A DNA stretch of 64,000 nt from assembly GCF_030440515.1 (NCBI RefSeq), contig NZ_CP076543.1:6666001-6730000 (forward strand). The letters run 5' to 3'. Shown here in pieces: positions 7,753 to 15,984 of the stretch; the first letter of the stretch is position 1; the number at the start of each line of letters is the position of its first letter. The notes under the pieces are model-generated. The model had not been told where the DNA came from and made no database searches. It was given only the letters and a program-made list of their open reading frames with translations. The stretch is from Streptomyces xanthophaeus (GTDB lineage Bacteria; Actinomycetota; Actinomycetes; Streptomycetales; Streptomycetaceae). Both the position numbers and the translations under genes were made by a program.

Positions 7753-9567
7753 ATGACGGATTTGGCACCGAACATCATCGGCGCCCCCTCCAGCACGCCG
7801 GACGGCGCCGAAGGCACCCCGTCCGACGGGAAGTCGACGGCCCGGCCGGGCGGCCGCTTCGACCGCTGGACGCAGAAGCGCTGGTTCCTCCCGCTGGGGG
7901 AGGTCGTGGTCAGTGTCGTCGTCGCTCTCGGGTTCATGCTGCTCTGCACGCACATCAGCGTCAACCCCGTCACCCGGATCGGTCAGGTCAGCGGCCTCGC
8001 CAAGGTCCAGCAGTACGCGGCCCTGATCGGCATACCCGTCCTCGCGGTGCTGCTGTTCCTCGCCTACCGGGGCACGCTGCGCTACTACCAGGTCGCGCAG
8101 CGGCTGGTGTGCGCCGCCCTCGCGGGTCTGGCCACCGGCATCGTCGCGGGTGGCATCGCGGTCGCCCTGCACGGCACGCCGTGGGGCCTGGGCGGCCAGG
8201 AGGGCGACCCCGGCAACCTCATGGGCATGGCCAACGACATGATGCGCCACAAGGGCCTGCCGGGCGTCTACCCGCCCCTGTTCCCCGCCCTCCTCGCGCT
8301 CTGGGCCAAGGCCTTCCACAACGGCATCGCCGACGTGGGCCACGCCCTCAAGGACCTGCAGCTGATCCTCAGCGCACTGGTCGGACCGATGGCCTACGTC
8401 GCGTGGCGACTGATGCTGCGTCCGTTCTGGGCGATGGCCATCGCCGTACCGGCCTCGATCGTCTTCCTCGACCCGATCCGCCCCTACAGCCACGGCTCCA
8501 TGCTCGTCCTGCTGCCGCTGCTGGCCGCCGCCTTCCGCGAGATCCGCCGGGCCGACAAGCTCACCACGCGCTCAGCGGTGCTGCGCGGCCTCGGCTTCGG
8601 CATCGTGTTCGGCGTCATGTTCCTCTGGTACTCCGGCTGGTACCTGTGGGCCGCGCCGGGCGGGTTCGTCCTCGGCCTGCTGCTGTTCCCGTGGCGCCGC
8701 GGCCGGGTCGCCGTCACGCGTGCGCTGACCTTCCTCGGCGCCATGCTGGTCACCGCCGCCGTCATCGGCGCGCCGCTGCTGTACCAGCTGGCCCGTCTGG
8801 GCGCCTCCACGGTGGACCGCTACGCCTACATCAACACCTACCTCGACCCGGCCTACGTGATGGGCTGGGCGTCCGACCGCGCCGGCGAGCAGACCTACCA
8901 CAACTTCCCGGTGTCCGGCGAGCTGGCCGGCCAGACCGGCTTCGGCATCCTGCTGCTCCTGGGCGTGGGCATCGGCGTGGGCCTCGGCCTGCGCAACATC
9001 GTGGTGCGCACCGCCGGCTTCGTCCTCGCCGGCGCCTGGCTGCTGCGCTTCTGGTTCGCCTCCCACATGGCGCACAACCAGGCTGTCCAGCTGTACCCGC
9101 GCACCACCTGGATCATCTTCTACTGCCTGATCATCCTGGCCGTCCTCGGCCTGATGCTCACCTACGAGCGCGGCTTCGGCTGGATCCGCGGCACGCTCCA
9201 GGAGGTCGCCCCGGCCCGGGCCGCCCGGATCTCCCCGCGCCTGCTGTCCCAGCTGGCCGCCGGCCTGATCTGCGTGACCGCCCTGTTCGCCACCATGGGC
9301 GGCTCCTGGTCGGCCAACCGCTTCATGCCGTCCACCAACCCGGGCGTAGAGGACCTCGGCCTGGACGCGCTCCGCGCCCACCTGCAGCAGCTGCCGAACG
9401 GGAAGTGCCCCAAGTACTCGCCGTACAAGGGCAGGAAGGACTGCGCTCCGGTCAACATGAAGCTGTCCGAGTACGTCTTCGTGCCGCCGGCGCGGCCCAG
9501 CCTCTGGTGCGCCAACACGACCCCCCAGAACCTCGAGTTCGTCTGCGGCCGCCAGCCGAAGAACTGA
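7753..9567 (+). CDS. Large polytopic membrane protein, GT-C / arabinofuranosyltransferase-like
   Basis: A 604-residue protein with an N-terminal cytoplasmic stretch (about 45 residues) and about eleven to thirteen hydrophobic segments, ending in a roughly 90-residue extracytoplasmic tail with four cysteines (KCPKYSPY, KDCAPVN, LWCANTT, FVCGRQ). The aromatic motif LWYSGWYLW near residue 297 and the layout suggest a GT-C polyprenyl-phosphate-sugar transferase; streptomycete homologues are often annotated galactan 5-O-arabinofuranosyltransferase (AftA-like). Streptomyces lacks a mycobacterial arabinogalactan, so the real substrate is uncertain. ATG 7753 has GGAAG upstream. A strong terminator follows. 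Confidence 0.65.
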   Translation: MTDLAPNIIGAPSSTPDGAEGTPSDGKSTARPGGRFDRWTQKRWFLPLGEVVVSVVVALGFMLLCTHISVNPVTRIGQVSGLAKVQQYAALIGIPVLAVLLFLAYRGTLRYYQVAQRLVCAALAGLATGIVAGGIAVALHGTPWGLGGQEGDPGNLMGMANDMMRHKGLPGVYPPLFPALLALWAKAFHNGIADVGHALKDLQLILSALVGPMAYVAWRLMLRPFWAMAIAVPASIVFLDPIRPYSHGSMLVLLPLLAAAFREIRRADKLTTRSAVLRGLGFGIVFGVMFLWYSGWYLWAAPGGFVLGLLLFPWRRGRVAVTRALTFLGAMLVTAAVIGAPLLYQLARLGASTVDRYAYINTYLDPAYVMGWASDRAGEQTYHNFPVSGELAGQTGFGILLLLGVGIGVGLGLRNIVVRTAGFVLAGAWLLRFWFASHMAHNQAVQLYPRTTWIIFYCLIILAVLGLMLTYERGFGWIRGTLQEVAPARAARISPRLLSQLAAGLICVTALFATMGGSWSANRFMPSTNPGVEDLGLDALRAHLQQLPNGKCPKYSPYKGRKDCAPVNMKLSEYVFVPPARPSLWCANTTPQNLEFVCGRQPKN

Positions 9568-9581
9568 CAGCTCGGATCCGC

Positions 9582-9619
9582 ACGCCTCCGGGGCCCGCCA
9601 TGGCGGGCCCCGGAGGCGT
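9582..9619. terminator. Bidirectional terminator, perfect 19-bp palindrome
   Basis: Bases 9582-9600 and 9601-9619 are perfect reverse complements with no loop. It sits between convergent genes (plus gene ending 9567, minus gene ending 9635), so it serves both strands. Confidence 0.85.
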
Positions 9620-9634
9620 TTGCGCCCCACATCC

Positions 9635-11554
9635 TCAGAGGGCCGGGGGCTCCGGCCGCTCCTGGGGGCCGCGGCCCGACAGGACCTCCCCGTACGCCTG
9701 CATCAGGTCCGGCAGCCGGAGCGTCGCCAGGTCGTCCCGCGACGGCTCACCCGCGAAGCCCGCCAGCCGCAGGTCCCGGTACGCGCAGCTCTTCTCGTAC
9801 AGGGTCCGCAGGAAGCGGCCGTTGCCGAGCTCGTCGATCCAGCCCTGCTCCACCACATGGGCGCTGATGCTGCGCAGCTCCTCCAGCGCCTCCTCGTCCC
9901 AGTGGTCCCCGTTCGCGTCCGCCAGCACCCCGCCGATCGCGGTCAGTTCCAGCGGCCGGTAGCTGGGGAAGTCCACCCGGGTGGTGAAGCGCGAGGACAG
10001 CCCCGGATTGGCGGCAAGCAGCCGGTCCATCCCGGCCGGGTAGCCCGCCAGGATCACCACCAGGTGGTCCCGGTTGTCCTCGGCCCGCTTCAGCAGCACC
10101 TGCAGGGCCTCGTCGCCGTACGCGTCGCCCTTGCTGTAGCCCGAGTTCGACAGCGAATAGGCCTCGTCCACGAACAGCACCCCGCCGATCGCCGAATCGA
10201 TCAGCTCGTTCGCCTTCACCGCCGTCTGCCCGAGGAACTCGCCCACGAGGTCGGCCCGCTGGGCCTCCACCAGATGGTCGCCGCCGAGCAGCCCCAGCGC
10301 GTAGAAGACCCGGCCCAGGATCCGGGCCACCGTCGTCTTGCCCGTACCGGAGGGGCCGGAGAACACGAAGTGCCGCTTCGGCGGCTGCACCGGCAGCCCC
10401 TGACCCGCCCGCAGCCGCGCCATGTGCAGCTGCGCCGAGAGCGCCTTCACCTGCCGCTTGACCGGCTCCAGGCCCACCATCCGCTCCAGCTCCGCCAGCG
10501 CCTCGGCGAGCGCCGCCGGGTCCGCCGGCCCGGCCGGCAGCCCTTCGGGCGTGCCCTGCGGCGGCACCGGCGCCTTGCGCCGCGCCCCCTCCACCCGTCC
10601 CGGCGGGGGAGTGGGCGGAGCCAGCGGATCGGGCTCGGCCTGGCCGTCCGCCGCGATGTCCTGGACGGGCCCGCCGCCCAGTGCGACCGCCGCGAAGTCC
10701 CCGCCGGCCGGGGACGGGCCGTGCCCGCTGTAGCCCCCGTACGCCGCGTACCCCGCCAGGCCCGCCAGATCGGCCACCCCGTCGGTGTCGTCGCTGTCCT
10801 CGATGGCCGTCAGCCGGGCCGCGGTGTCCATGAACGAGGGATCCACCCGGTGCACCGCCCGGTACAGCGGCAGCGCCGCCGCACTGCGCCCGGTGCCCTC
10901 CCGCGCCCGCGCCAGCCAGTACCGCAGCTCCTTGCGCTGGGGCTGCTCGCTGCGACACCGCATCAGCGCCGCCGCCAGCATCGGCTCCGCCTGCCCGTAC
11001 ATCTCCAGCCGGACCCGGGCCATCCCGCCGAACAGCCCGGCCTCGATGCCCAGCAGCGGATCGTCGACCAGCGGCTCCGTGTGCCGGACCAGCTGCTCCC
11101 AGTCCTTGACCAGATAGGCCCGGCAGGCGTGCAGGAACCGCACCTGCGCGTCGGTGTCCACCGGCGGCAGCGCGGCCAGCGCCTGGTCCAGCTCGGGCAC
11201 GTGGCGGCCGTCCAGCCAGTGCGAGGCGTGGGCGAGGAGCAGGTCCCGCCGGCTCTCCAGCACCGGCTGCACCCACCAGCCCAGCCAGTACCAGGAGTTC
11301 AGCGTCCGCCGATGCCGGGCGCGCTGCTCGCCGAACCGGTCCCGGTGGGCGTACATCCGAAGTAACGCGTTGCCGGTGTCGACCCGCAGCGCGTGCAGGC
11401 CCAGCCATGCGTCAGCCATGGAGGGATCGAGCCGTACGGCCGCCCGGAACTCCTCCTCGGCCTGCGGATAGGCGCCCATGGTGCAGGCGTCGACCCCGCG
11501 CAGCCAGGCGAGTTCGGCCGGGGCGTGCATGCTGCCCGGCGTGCCGAAATCCAT
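9635..11554 (-). CDS. AAA+ ATPase of the CbxX/CfqX (EccA-like) family with TPR-like N-terminus
   Basis: A 639-residue protein. The N-terminal half is helical and TPR-like (for example AYPQAEEEFRAAVRLDPSM). A Gly/Pro-rich linker follows, then an AAA+ module with Walker A SGPSGTGKTTVARILG, Walker B GGVLFVDEAYSL and the arginine-finger region LAANPGLSSRFTTRVDFPSY. This architecture matches EccA-type ATPases of type VII secretion, but no other ESX component is nearby. ATG 11554 is chosen because GGGGGACGTG precedes it; the frame is open for 37 more codons upstream without a comparable site. Confidence 0.87.
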   Translation of the reverse strand: MDFGTPGSMHAPAELAWLRGVDACTMGAYPQAEEEFRAAVRLDPSMADAWLGLHALRVDTGNALLRMYAHRDRFGEQRARHRRTLNSWYWLGWWVQPVLESRRDLLLAHASHWLDGRHVPELDQALAALPPVDTDAQVRFLHACRAYLVKDWEQLVRHTEPLVDDPLLGIEAGLFGGMARVRLEMYGQAEPMLAAALMRCRSEQPQRKELRYWLARAREGTGRSAAALPLYRAVHRVDPSFMDTAARLTAIEDSDDTDGVADLAGLAGYAAYGGYSGHGPSPAGGDFAAVALGGGPVQDIAADGQAEPDPLAPPTPPPGRVEGARRKAPVPPQGTPEGLPAGPADPAALAEALAELERMVGLEPVKRQVKALSAQLHMARLRAGQGLPVQPPKRHFVFSGPSGTGKTTVARILGRVFYALGLLGGDHLVEAQRADLVGEFLGQTAVKANELIDSAIGGVLFVDEAYSLSNSGYSKGDAYGDEALQVLLKRAEDNRDHLVVILAGYPAGMDRLLAANPGLSSRFTTRVDFPSYRPLELTAIGGVLADANGDHWDEEALEELRSISAHVVEQGWIDELGNGRFLRTLYEKSCAYRDLRLAGFAGEPSRDDLATLRLPDLMQAYGEVLSGRGPQERPEPPAL

Positions 11555-11933
11555 CACGTCCCCCACAAGCCTGCCCCCGTGGTGCGCGGCAACCTCCGTG
11601 ACGAGCACATGAGTTGCCCACTGCGCCGATGAAATCAGGGCTGCATCGTACCTGCGGTCACGCACCTTACGTAGGGCGCGACGGGCCCGGTTCCGGCGTG
11701 CGCCCCTGGGGCGTCCGGTGACTCAGGGTGAAGAATCGGGGAGGATCGGCCTCGCGTGACACCGCCGGGAAGGGGGTTCGCGGGCAGAACGAAGCCCCCG
11801 ATCACGGGGGAACAACCGGGGGCTTCGTGTCCGCGGCGGCCGGTGAAGGCCTCGCATTGAGAACGTAAGGCCGCTGCGGGCCCCGGGTCAAGCGGGTCGG
11901 CCGGGCCCCCGCGGAGCGGATTTCCGGGGGCGT
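11555..11933. other. Intergenic region with an alternative-hairpin element
   Basis: About 380 bp upstream of the AAA+ gene and downstream of the P-loop kinase gene (both on the minus strand). No gene is recognised. It contains the hairpin described at 11789-11828. Confidence 0.5.
11789..11828. terminator. Hairpin with two mutually exclusive stems
   Basis: A 12-bp stem (11789-11800 with 11817-11828, ACGAAGCCCCCG and its complement) encloses CGGGGG at 11805-11810, which can instead pair with CCCCCG at 11795-11800. It lies after the kinase gene on the minus strand and could be its terminator or an attenuator ahead of the AAA+ gene. Confidence 0.5.
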
Positions 11934-12566
11934 TCAGGCCCGGGGGAGTTCGTCACTCCCGGTGACGGAAGCGGAGGTTCCTGCGGTCGCAGGGGCCCCG
12001 GAAGACCACTCGTATCCCGTACCGCTCTGGCGTACCAGGGTGTCGGCGAAGGGGCGCGAAGGATCGTTGGAGAAGTGCGCGCGCTCCGCGCGCTCCCATC
12101 CGTCCCAGAAGTCGGAAAGTTCATGCCCGTCCCGGTTTCGCCCTCGCTGCCAGGACTGCTCGCGCGGTGTCTCCATCCACAGCAGCCGGGCCAGCCGCGG
12201 CCGCAGCGCCGCCCGCCCCGCTCCGACCCCCTCGACCAGGAGCACCGGCGCCGGCTCCAGCACCCGCTCCGGCCCGTACCGGCGTTCCACCCAGTCGTAC
12301 GGGGCCCAGCGCGCGGGCCGTCCGGCGGCGAGCGGCTCCAGCACCTGCGTGCGCAGCCGCTCCTCCCAGCCGAACAGCTCCTCGTGGGTGGCCACGTCGT
12401 CCAGGTGCAGCACGGGCGCCCCCAGCGCCTCGGCGAGCCGCCCCGCGAAGGTGCTCTTCCCGGATCCGGCGTGCCCGTCGATCCCGATCAGGCGTACCGG
12501 ACCGAGGGAGGGCGGTAGGGCGGCGAGCTCCCGGGCGAGTGACTCAAGTGACTGCTGTGACTCCAC
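11934..12566 (-). CDS. P-loop kinase, uridine kinase-like
   Basis: A 210-residue protein with Walker A GIDGHAGSGKSTFAGRLAEA at about residues 24-43, a following acidic segment VLHLDDVATHEELFGW as in uridine/pantothenate kinase-type folds, and basic lid residues RGRNRDGHELSDFWDGW near residue 155. Streptomycete homologues are labelled uridine kinase, but the substrate is not established. GTG 12566 is the best start because no ATG occurs before the P-loop; the ribosome binding site is weak, so the start is uncertain. Confidence 0.75.
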   Translation of the reverse strand: MESQQSLESLARELAALPPSLGPVRLIGIDGHAGSGKSTFAGRLAEALGAPVLHLDDVATHEELFGWEERLRTQVLEPLAAGRPARWAPYDWVERRYGPERVLEPAPVLLVEGVGAGRAALRPRLARLLWMETPREQSWQRGRNRDGHELSDFWDGWERAERAHFSNDPSRPFADTLVRQSGTGYEWSSGAPATAGTSASVTGSDELPRA

Positions 12567-12692
12567 CCGACCAGCGTAGACAGGCCCGACACGACCCGCG
12601 GCTTCGGGCCGCCGCCGCCGGGAACTGGAAAGGTGAGGCCGGATGCCACCCGAGAGCCGCCGAAGTACCGACCCACCCAGGGGGAACACGCG

Positions 12693-14066
12693 ATGACCGA
12701 ACCCACGCCGCGCAGGGCCGTACTCGTCGCCGCACTCGCGGTCGCCACCGCGGCCACCACCGCCACCGTCTCCGGCGGCAGCGCCTCGGCGGCCCCTCCC
12801 ACCCCTCCCGCCCCACGGCCCCCGGGCCGCACCGTCGACAACCGCTTCTGGTACTCCTACGGCCACTGGCTCGCCGGCACCCACCAGGGCACCACCGCCG
12901 TCGGCGGCGCCCGCCCCGGCCTGGAGATCGCGACGGCCGTGGGCCGCACCGAGTACGCCGACCCCCACACCGGCCGCAAGAGCACCTGGGAGTACGCCAC
13001 CTGGACCTCCCCCGTGCACCGCTCCACCGTGCCGGCCACCGAGGCCATCGCCTCCTGGAACGCCCGCACCCCGGCCGGGACCTGGATCCAGATCGAACTG
13101 CGCGGCACCTACACCGACGGCACCGCCACCCCCTGGTACGTGATGGGCCGCTGGGCCTCCGGTGACGCGGACATCCGCCGCACCTCGGTGGACGGCCAGA
13201 GCGACGGCAGGTCCACCGTCTGGACCGACACCCTGGCCCTCGACGCCCCGGCCGCCACCGCAGGCCTGCGGATCGCCGCCTGGCAGCTGCGCCTCACCCT
13301 CCACCGCAGGCCCGGCGCCGAGCGCGGTCCCACCGTACGGCTCGCGGGCGCCATGGTCTCCGACGTCCCGGACCGCTTCACCGTCCCGGCCTCCGCCCCC
13401 TCCCGTACGGCCCACGAGCTGAAGGTCCCGCGCTACTCGCAGGAGATCCACGCCGGCCGCTACCCCCAGTACGACAACGGCGGCGAGGCCTGGTGCAGCC
13501 CCACCTCCTCACAGATGATCATCGAGTACTGGGGCGGCAAGGTCGCCCCCTCGGCCCTGACCTGGGTCGACCCGAAGTACTCCGACCCGCAGATCTGCCA
13601 CGCGGCCCGCTCCACCTACGACGCCGCCTACAAGGGCTGCGGCAACTGGCCCTTCAACGCCGCGTACGCCGCCACCTACCGCGGGCTGGCCGGAGTCGTC
13701 ACCCGCCTCACCTCCCTGACCGACCTGGAAACCCTGGTCCGGTCCGGCATCCCGGCCATCACCTCCCAGTCCTTCCGCCCCGACGAGCTCACGGGCGCGG
13801 GCTACGGCACCGCCGGCCACCTGATGACCGTCATCGGCTTCACCGCCGCCGGGGACGTGATCGCGAACGACCCCAACTCGCGGGACAACCCCGCCGTGCG
13901 CCGCGTCTACAAGCGGGCCGAGTGGGAGAACATCTGGCTGCGCACCAAGCGCGTGGGGGTCTCCGGCAAGGTCACCACGGGCTCCGGCGGCATCTGCTAC
14001 CTCTACGCGCCGGCCCGCCTGAGCCGGACGCAGTTCCGGGCGCTGCGAGCGGTGGGGGTGCTGTGA
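12693..14066 (+). CDS. Secreted C39-like cysteine peptidase family protein
   Basis: A 457-residue protein with a cleavable signal peptide (TPRRAVLVAALAVATA then Ala-rich to about residue 32; the RR pair makes Tat export possible). Residues about 40-245 form a lectin-like/beta-sandwich N-terminal region. The C-terminal domain has a papain-like arrangement: Cys in NGGEAWCSPTSSQM, His in TAGHLMTVIGF and Asn/Asp in VIANDPNSRDN, matching peptidase C39-like domains. The substrate is unknown; an extracellular role in murein or protein turnover is inference. ATG 12693 is preceded by GGGGGAACACGCG. Confidence 0.88.
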   Translation: MTEPTPRRAVLVAALAVATAATTATVSGGSASAAPPTPPAPRPPGRTVDNRFWYSYGHWLAGTHQGTTAVGGARPGLEIATAVGRTEYADPHTGRKSTWEYATWTSPVHRSTVPATEAIASWNARTPAGTWIQIELRGTYTDGTATPWYVMGRWASGDADIRRTSVDGQSDGRSTVWTDTLALDAPAATAGLRIAAWQLRLTLHRRPGAERGPTVRLAGAMVSDVPDRFTVPASAPSRTAHELKVPRYSQEIHAGRYPQYDNGGEAWCSPTSSQMIIEYWGGKVAPSALTWVDPKYSDPQICHAARSTYDAAYKGCGNWPFNAAYAATYRGLAGVVTRLTSLTDLETLVRSGIPAITSQSFRPDELTGAGYGTAGHLMTVIGFTAAGDVIANDPNSRDNPAVRRVYKRAEWENIWLRTKRVGVSGKVTTGSGGICYLYAPARLSRTQFRALRAVGVL

Positions 14067-14164
14067 GAATGCCGCGAAATTTCCCGTTGACCAAGCGGTA
14101 TGGATAAGCGGAACATAGTGGGGTAAATGGCACATAAAGGCTTCTCAGTAGGAGGCGGCCGGCC

Positions 14165-14596
14165 ATGACCACCCATCCCAGCATCGAGCACCACCCCGAT
14201 CTCGCCGAGATGCGCACCCGGTTCGAGCGGGTGACCAGCACTCCGCGGGCGCAGGCCGTCGAAGCACTGGCCCTGATCACGGGCCTGTACCTGGCCGCCT
14301 CGCCGTGGATCGTCGGATTCAGCGGCCTGACCCCGCTGGCCATCAACAACCTGATCGCCGGCCTGGCCTTCTGCCTGTGCATGAGCGGTCTGGGTTCCGC
14401 CTACGAGCGCACCCACGCGATGGCGTGGACGGCGGTCGCCCTCGGCGCGTGGACGATCATCGCCCCGTGGGCCATCGCCGGTGAGATGGACACGACGCGA
14501 ACGGTGGTCAGCAATGTGATCGCCGGAGGTGTCGCCCTGTGCCTCGGCCTCGCGATGGCGGGCATGGCGAGCCGCGACCGCGACTCCCGCGCCTGA
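14165..14596 (+). CDS. SPW-repeat membrane protein
   Basis: A 143-residue protein with four predicted membrane helices arranged as two repeats, each carrying the motif that names the family: AASPWIVGFS near residue 42 and IIAPWAIAG near residue 99. The amphipathic N-terminus (about 40 residues) is cytoplasmic and the C-terminus short and basic. Function is unknown. ATG 14165 has AGGAGGCGGCCGGCC upstream. The 98-bp gap after the peptidase gene is AT-richer than its surroundings and may carry its own promoter. Confidence 0.88.
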   Translation: MTTHPSIEHHPDLAEMRTRFERVTSTPRAQAVEALALITGLYLAASPWIVGFSGLTPLAINNLIAGLAFCLCMSGLGSAYERTHAMAWTAVALGAWTIIAPWAIAGEMDTTRTVVSNVIAGGVALCLGLAMAGMASRDRDSRA

Positions 14597-14839
14597 CCGG
14601 GGCGCCGGAGGAGGCGCCGGATGAATGAGCGCGCCGGGTCCCGTCCGCAGAGGTCGGGGCCCGGCCGTCCGCTGCCGGGGCCGGTGGGTCGGGGCCGGTG
14701 GGCCGGGGTCGGCCCCCGCCCCTGTTCCGGCCTCTGCCTCCGGCCCTTGTTCCTGTCCCTGTATGTCGGGGTTTGCGTGATGCATGCCACCCGCGACGTC
14801 CCTACCGCGAAAGCCGCGAACGCTGGCACATTGGACGTC

Positions 14840-14992
14840 ATGACTGCCGACAGCGCCGCCCCCATCGCCGTGCCCCGGGACCTCGTCCGGACCGGAGGCC
14901 CCAAGGACGACTCCAGCTGGCTGGAGCACGTGCTCGGCTGGACCCTCGTGGTCGTCGTCGCCATGTTCGTCACCCAGGTCGGCTGGCTCTGA
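14840..14992 (+). CDS. Small membrane protein, SCO1431-like
   Basis: A 50-residue protein, beginning MTADSAAPIAVPRDLVRTGG, with a single C-terminal helix (LGWTLVVVVAMFVTQVGWL). It resembles a small streptomycete family named from SCO1431, recognised from memory. ATG 14840 has only a weak ribosome binding site; ATG 14780 in the same frame would add 20 residues. The frame stays open upstream to 14621, but that stretch looks non-coding (Gly/Pro/Arg-rich). Confidence 0.65.
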   Translation: MTADSAAPIAVPRDLVRTGGPKDDSSWLEHVLGWTLVVVVAMFVTQVGWL

Positions 14993-15147
14993 GCCCCTCC
15001 CGCTCCGGGAACATGAGCCCTCGGGCCTGACCGCGAGACCGCGCCTCCCGCGCGTCGTCCGATGCGCAGAGACATGCGAAACGGGCTCGGCGCGCAGGGT
15101 CTGCCCTAGGGTGGGCGTCTCGTGGCGGTTCGAGGCTAGGGCTGAAC

Positions 15148-15837
15148 TTGAATAGTGGTCAACAGCGTGGAACGACCGGCCGATCGCAGGCGCGCAGGGC
15201 CGAACTCATAGCCATCGGGCGCAAGTTGTTCGCCGACACTGCGTACGACGCGCTCTCCATGGACGACATCGCCAAACACGCGGGCGTCGCCAAGGGGCTG
15301 ATCTACTACTACTTCGACAGCAAGCGCGGCTACTACCTCGCCATCGTCGAGGACTCCGTGGCCGAGCTCGTCGCCCGGGCCGGCGGCGACACCGGCCTCC
15401 CCGGCGCCGAGCGCGTCCGCCGCACCATCGACGCCTACCTGCACTACGCCGAGCACCACCGCGCCGCCTACCGCACCATCGTCACCGGCGGCGTCGGCTC
15501 CGACGCCGAGGTCCTTGCCATCCGCGACGCCGTCCGCGAGGAGCTCGTCGCCACCATCGCCGAAGGCGCGTACGGGCGCCGCACCCTCCCGCCGATCGCC
15601 CGGCTCGCCCTCGTGGGCTGGCTCTCCGGGGTCGAAGGAACCACCCTGGACTGGATCGGGGCACTGAGCGCCCCCGGCCAGCCCGATCGCACCGGGCTCG
15701 GGGCCCTGCTGGTGCGCCAGCTGCGCGCGACACTGGAGGTGATCGAGGAGTTCGTCCCGGAGTGTCCGGCACCTCCCGGCCCCGAAGAGCCGCTCGATCC
15801 ACTCGGTGATCTTGCCCCGGTGACGGGAAGCCCCTGA
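15148..15837 (+). CDS. TetR-family transcriptional regulator
   Basis: A 229-residue regulator with an N-terminal helix-turn-helix (about residues 17-63: KLFADTAYDALSMDDIAKHA then GVAKGLIYYYFDSKRGYYLA) and a C-terminal ligand/dimer domain. The only in-frame start before the HTH is TTG 15148, 5 nt after GGGCTGAA; a rare start but the best supported. It sits upstream of an acyl-CoA dehydrogenase gene (147-bp gap), so a fatty-acid-responsive regulator is possible. The C-terminal tail is Pro/Glu-rich. Confidence 0.88.
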   Translation: MNSGQQRGTTGRSQARRAELIAIGRKLFADTAYDALSMDDIAKHAGVAKGLIYYYFDSKRGYYLAIVEDSVAELVARAGGDTGLPGAERVRRTIDAYLHYAEHHRAAYRTIVTGGVGSDAEVLAIRDAVREELVATIAEGAYGRRTLPPIARLALVGWLSGVEGTTLDWIGALSAPGQPDRTGLGALLVRQLRATLEVIEEFVPECPAPPGPEEPLDPLGDLAPVTGSP

Positions 15838-15984
15838 TCGGGCATACTCAAGCCGCCGCAGCCGCTGAACAGCCCCTTCCGTAACCCGGGAGGGCAACAT
15901 CGGCTGTGAGATTACCGAGACCCGGCGGCGCGTCCCACACCTCACGCGTCGCCGCCGTGCCCGACCAGGGAGGAGAGCGCCGCC

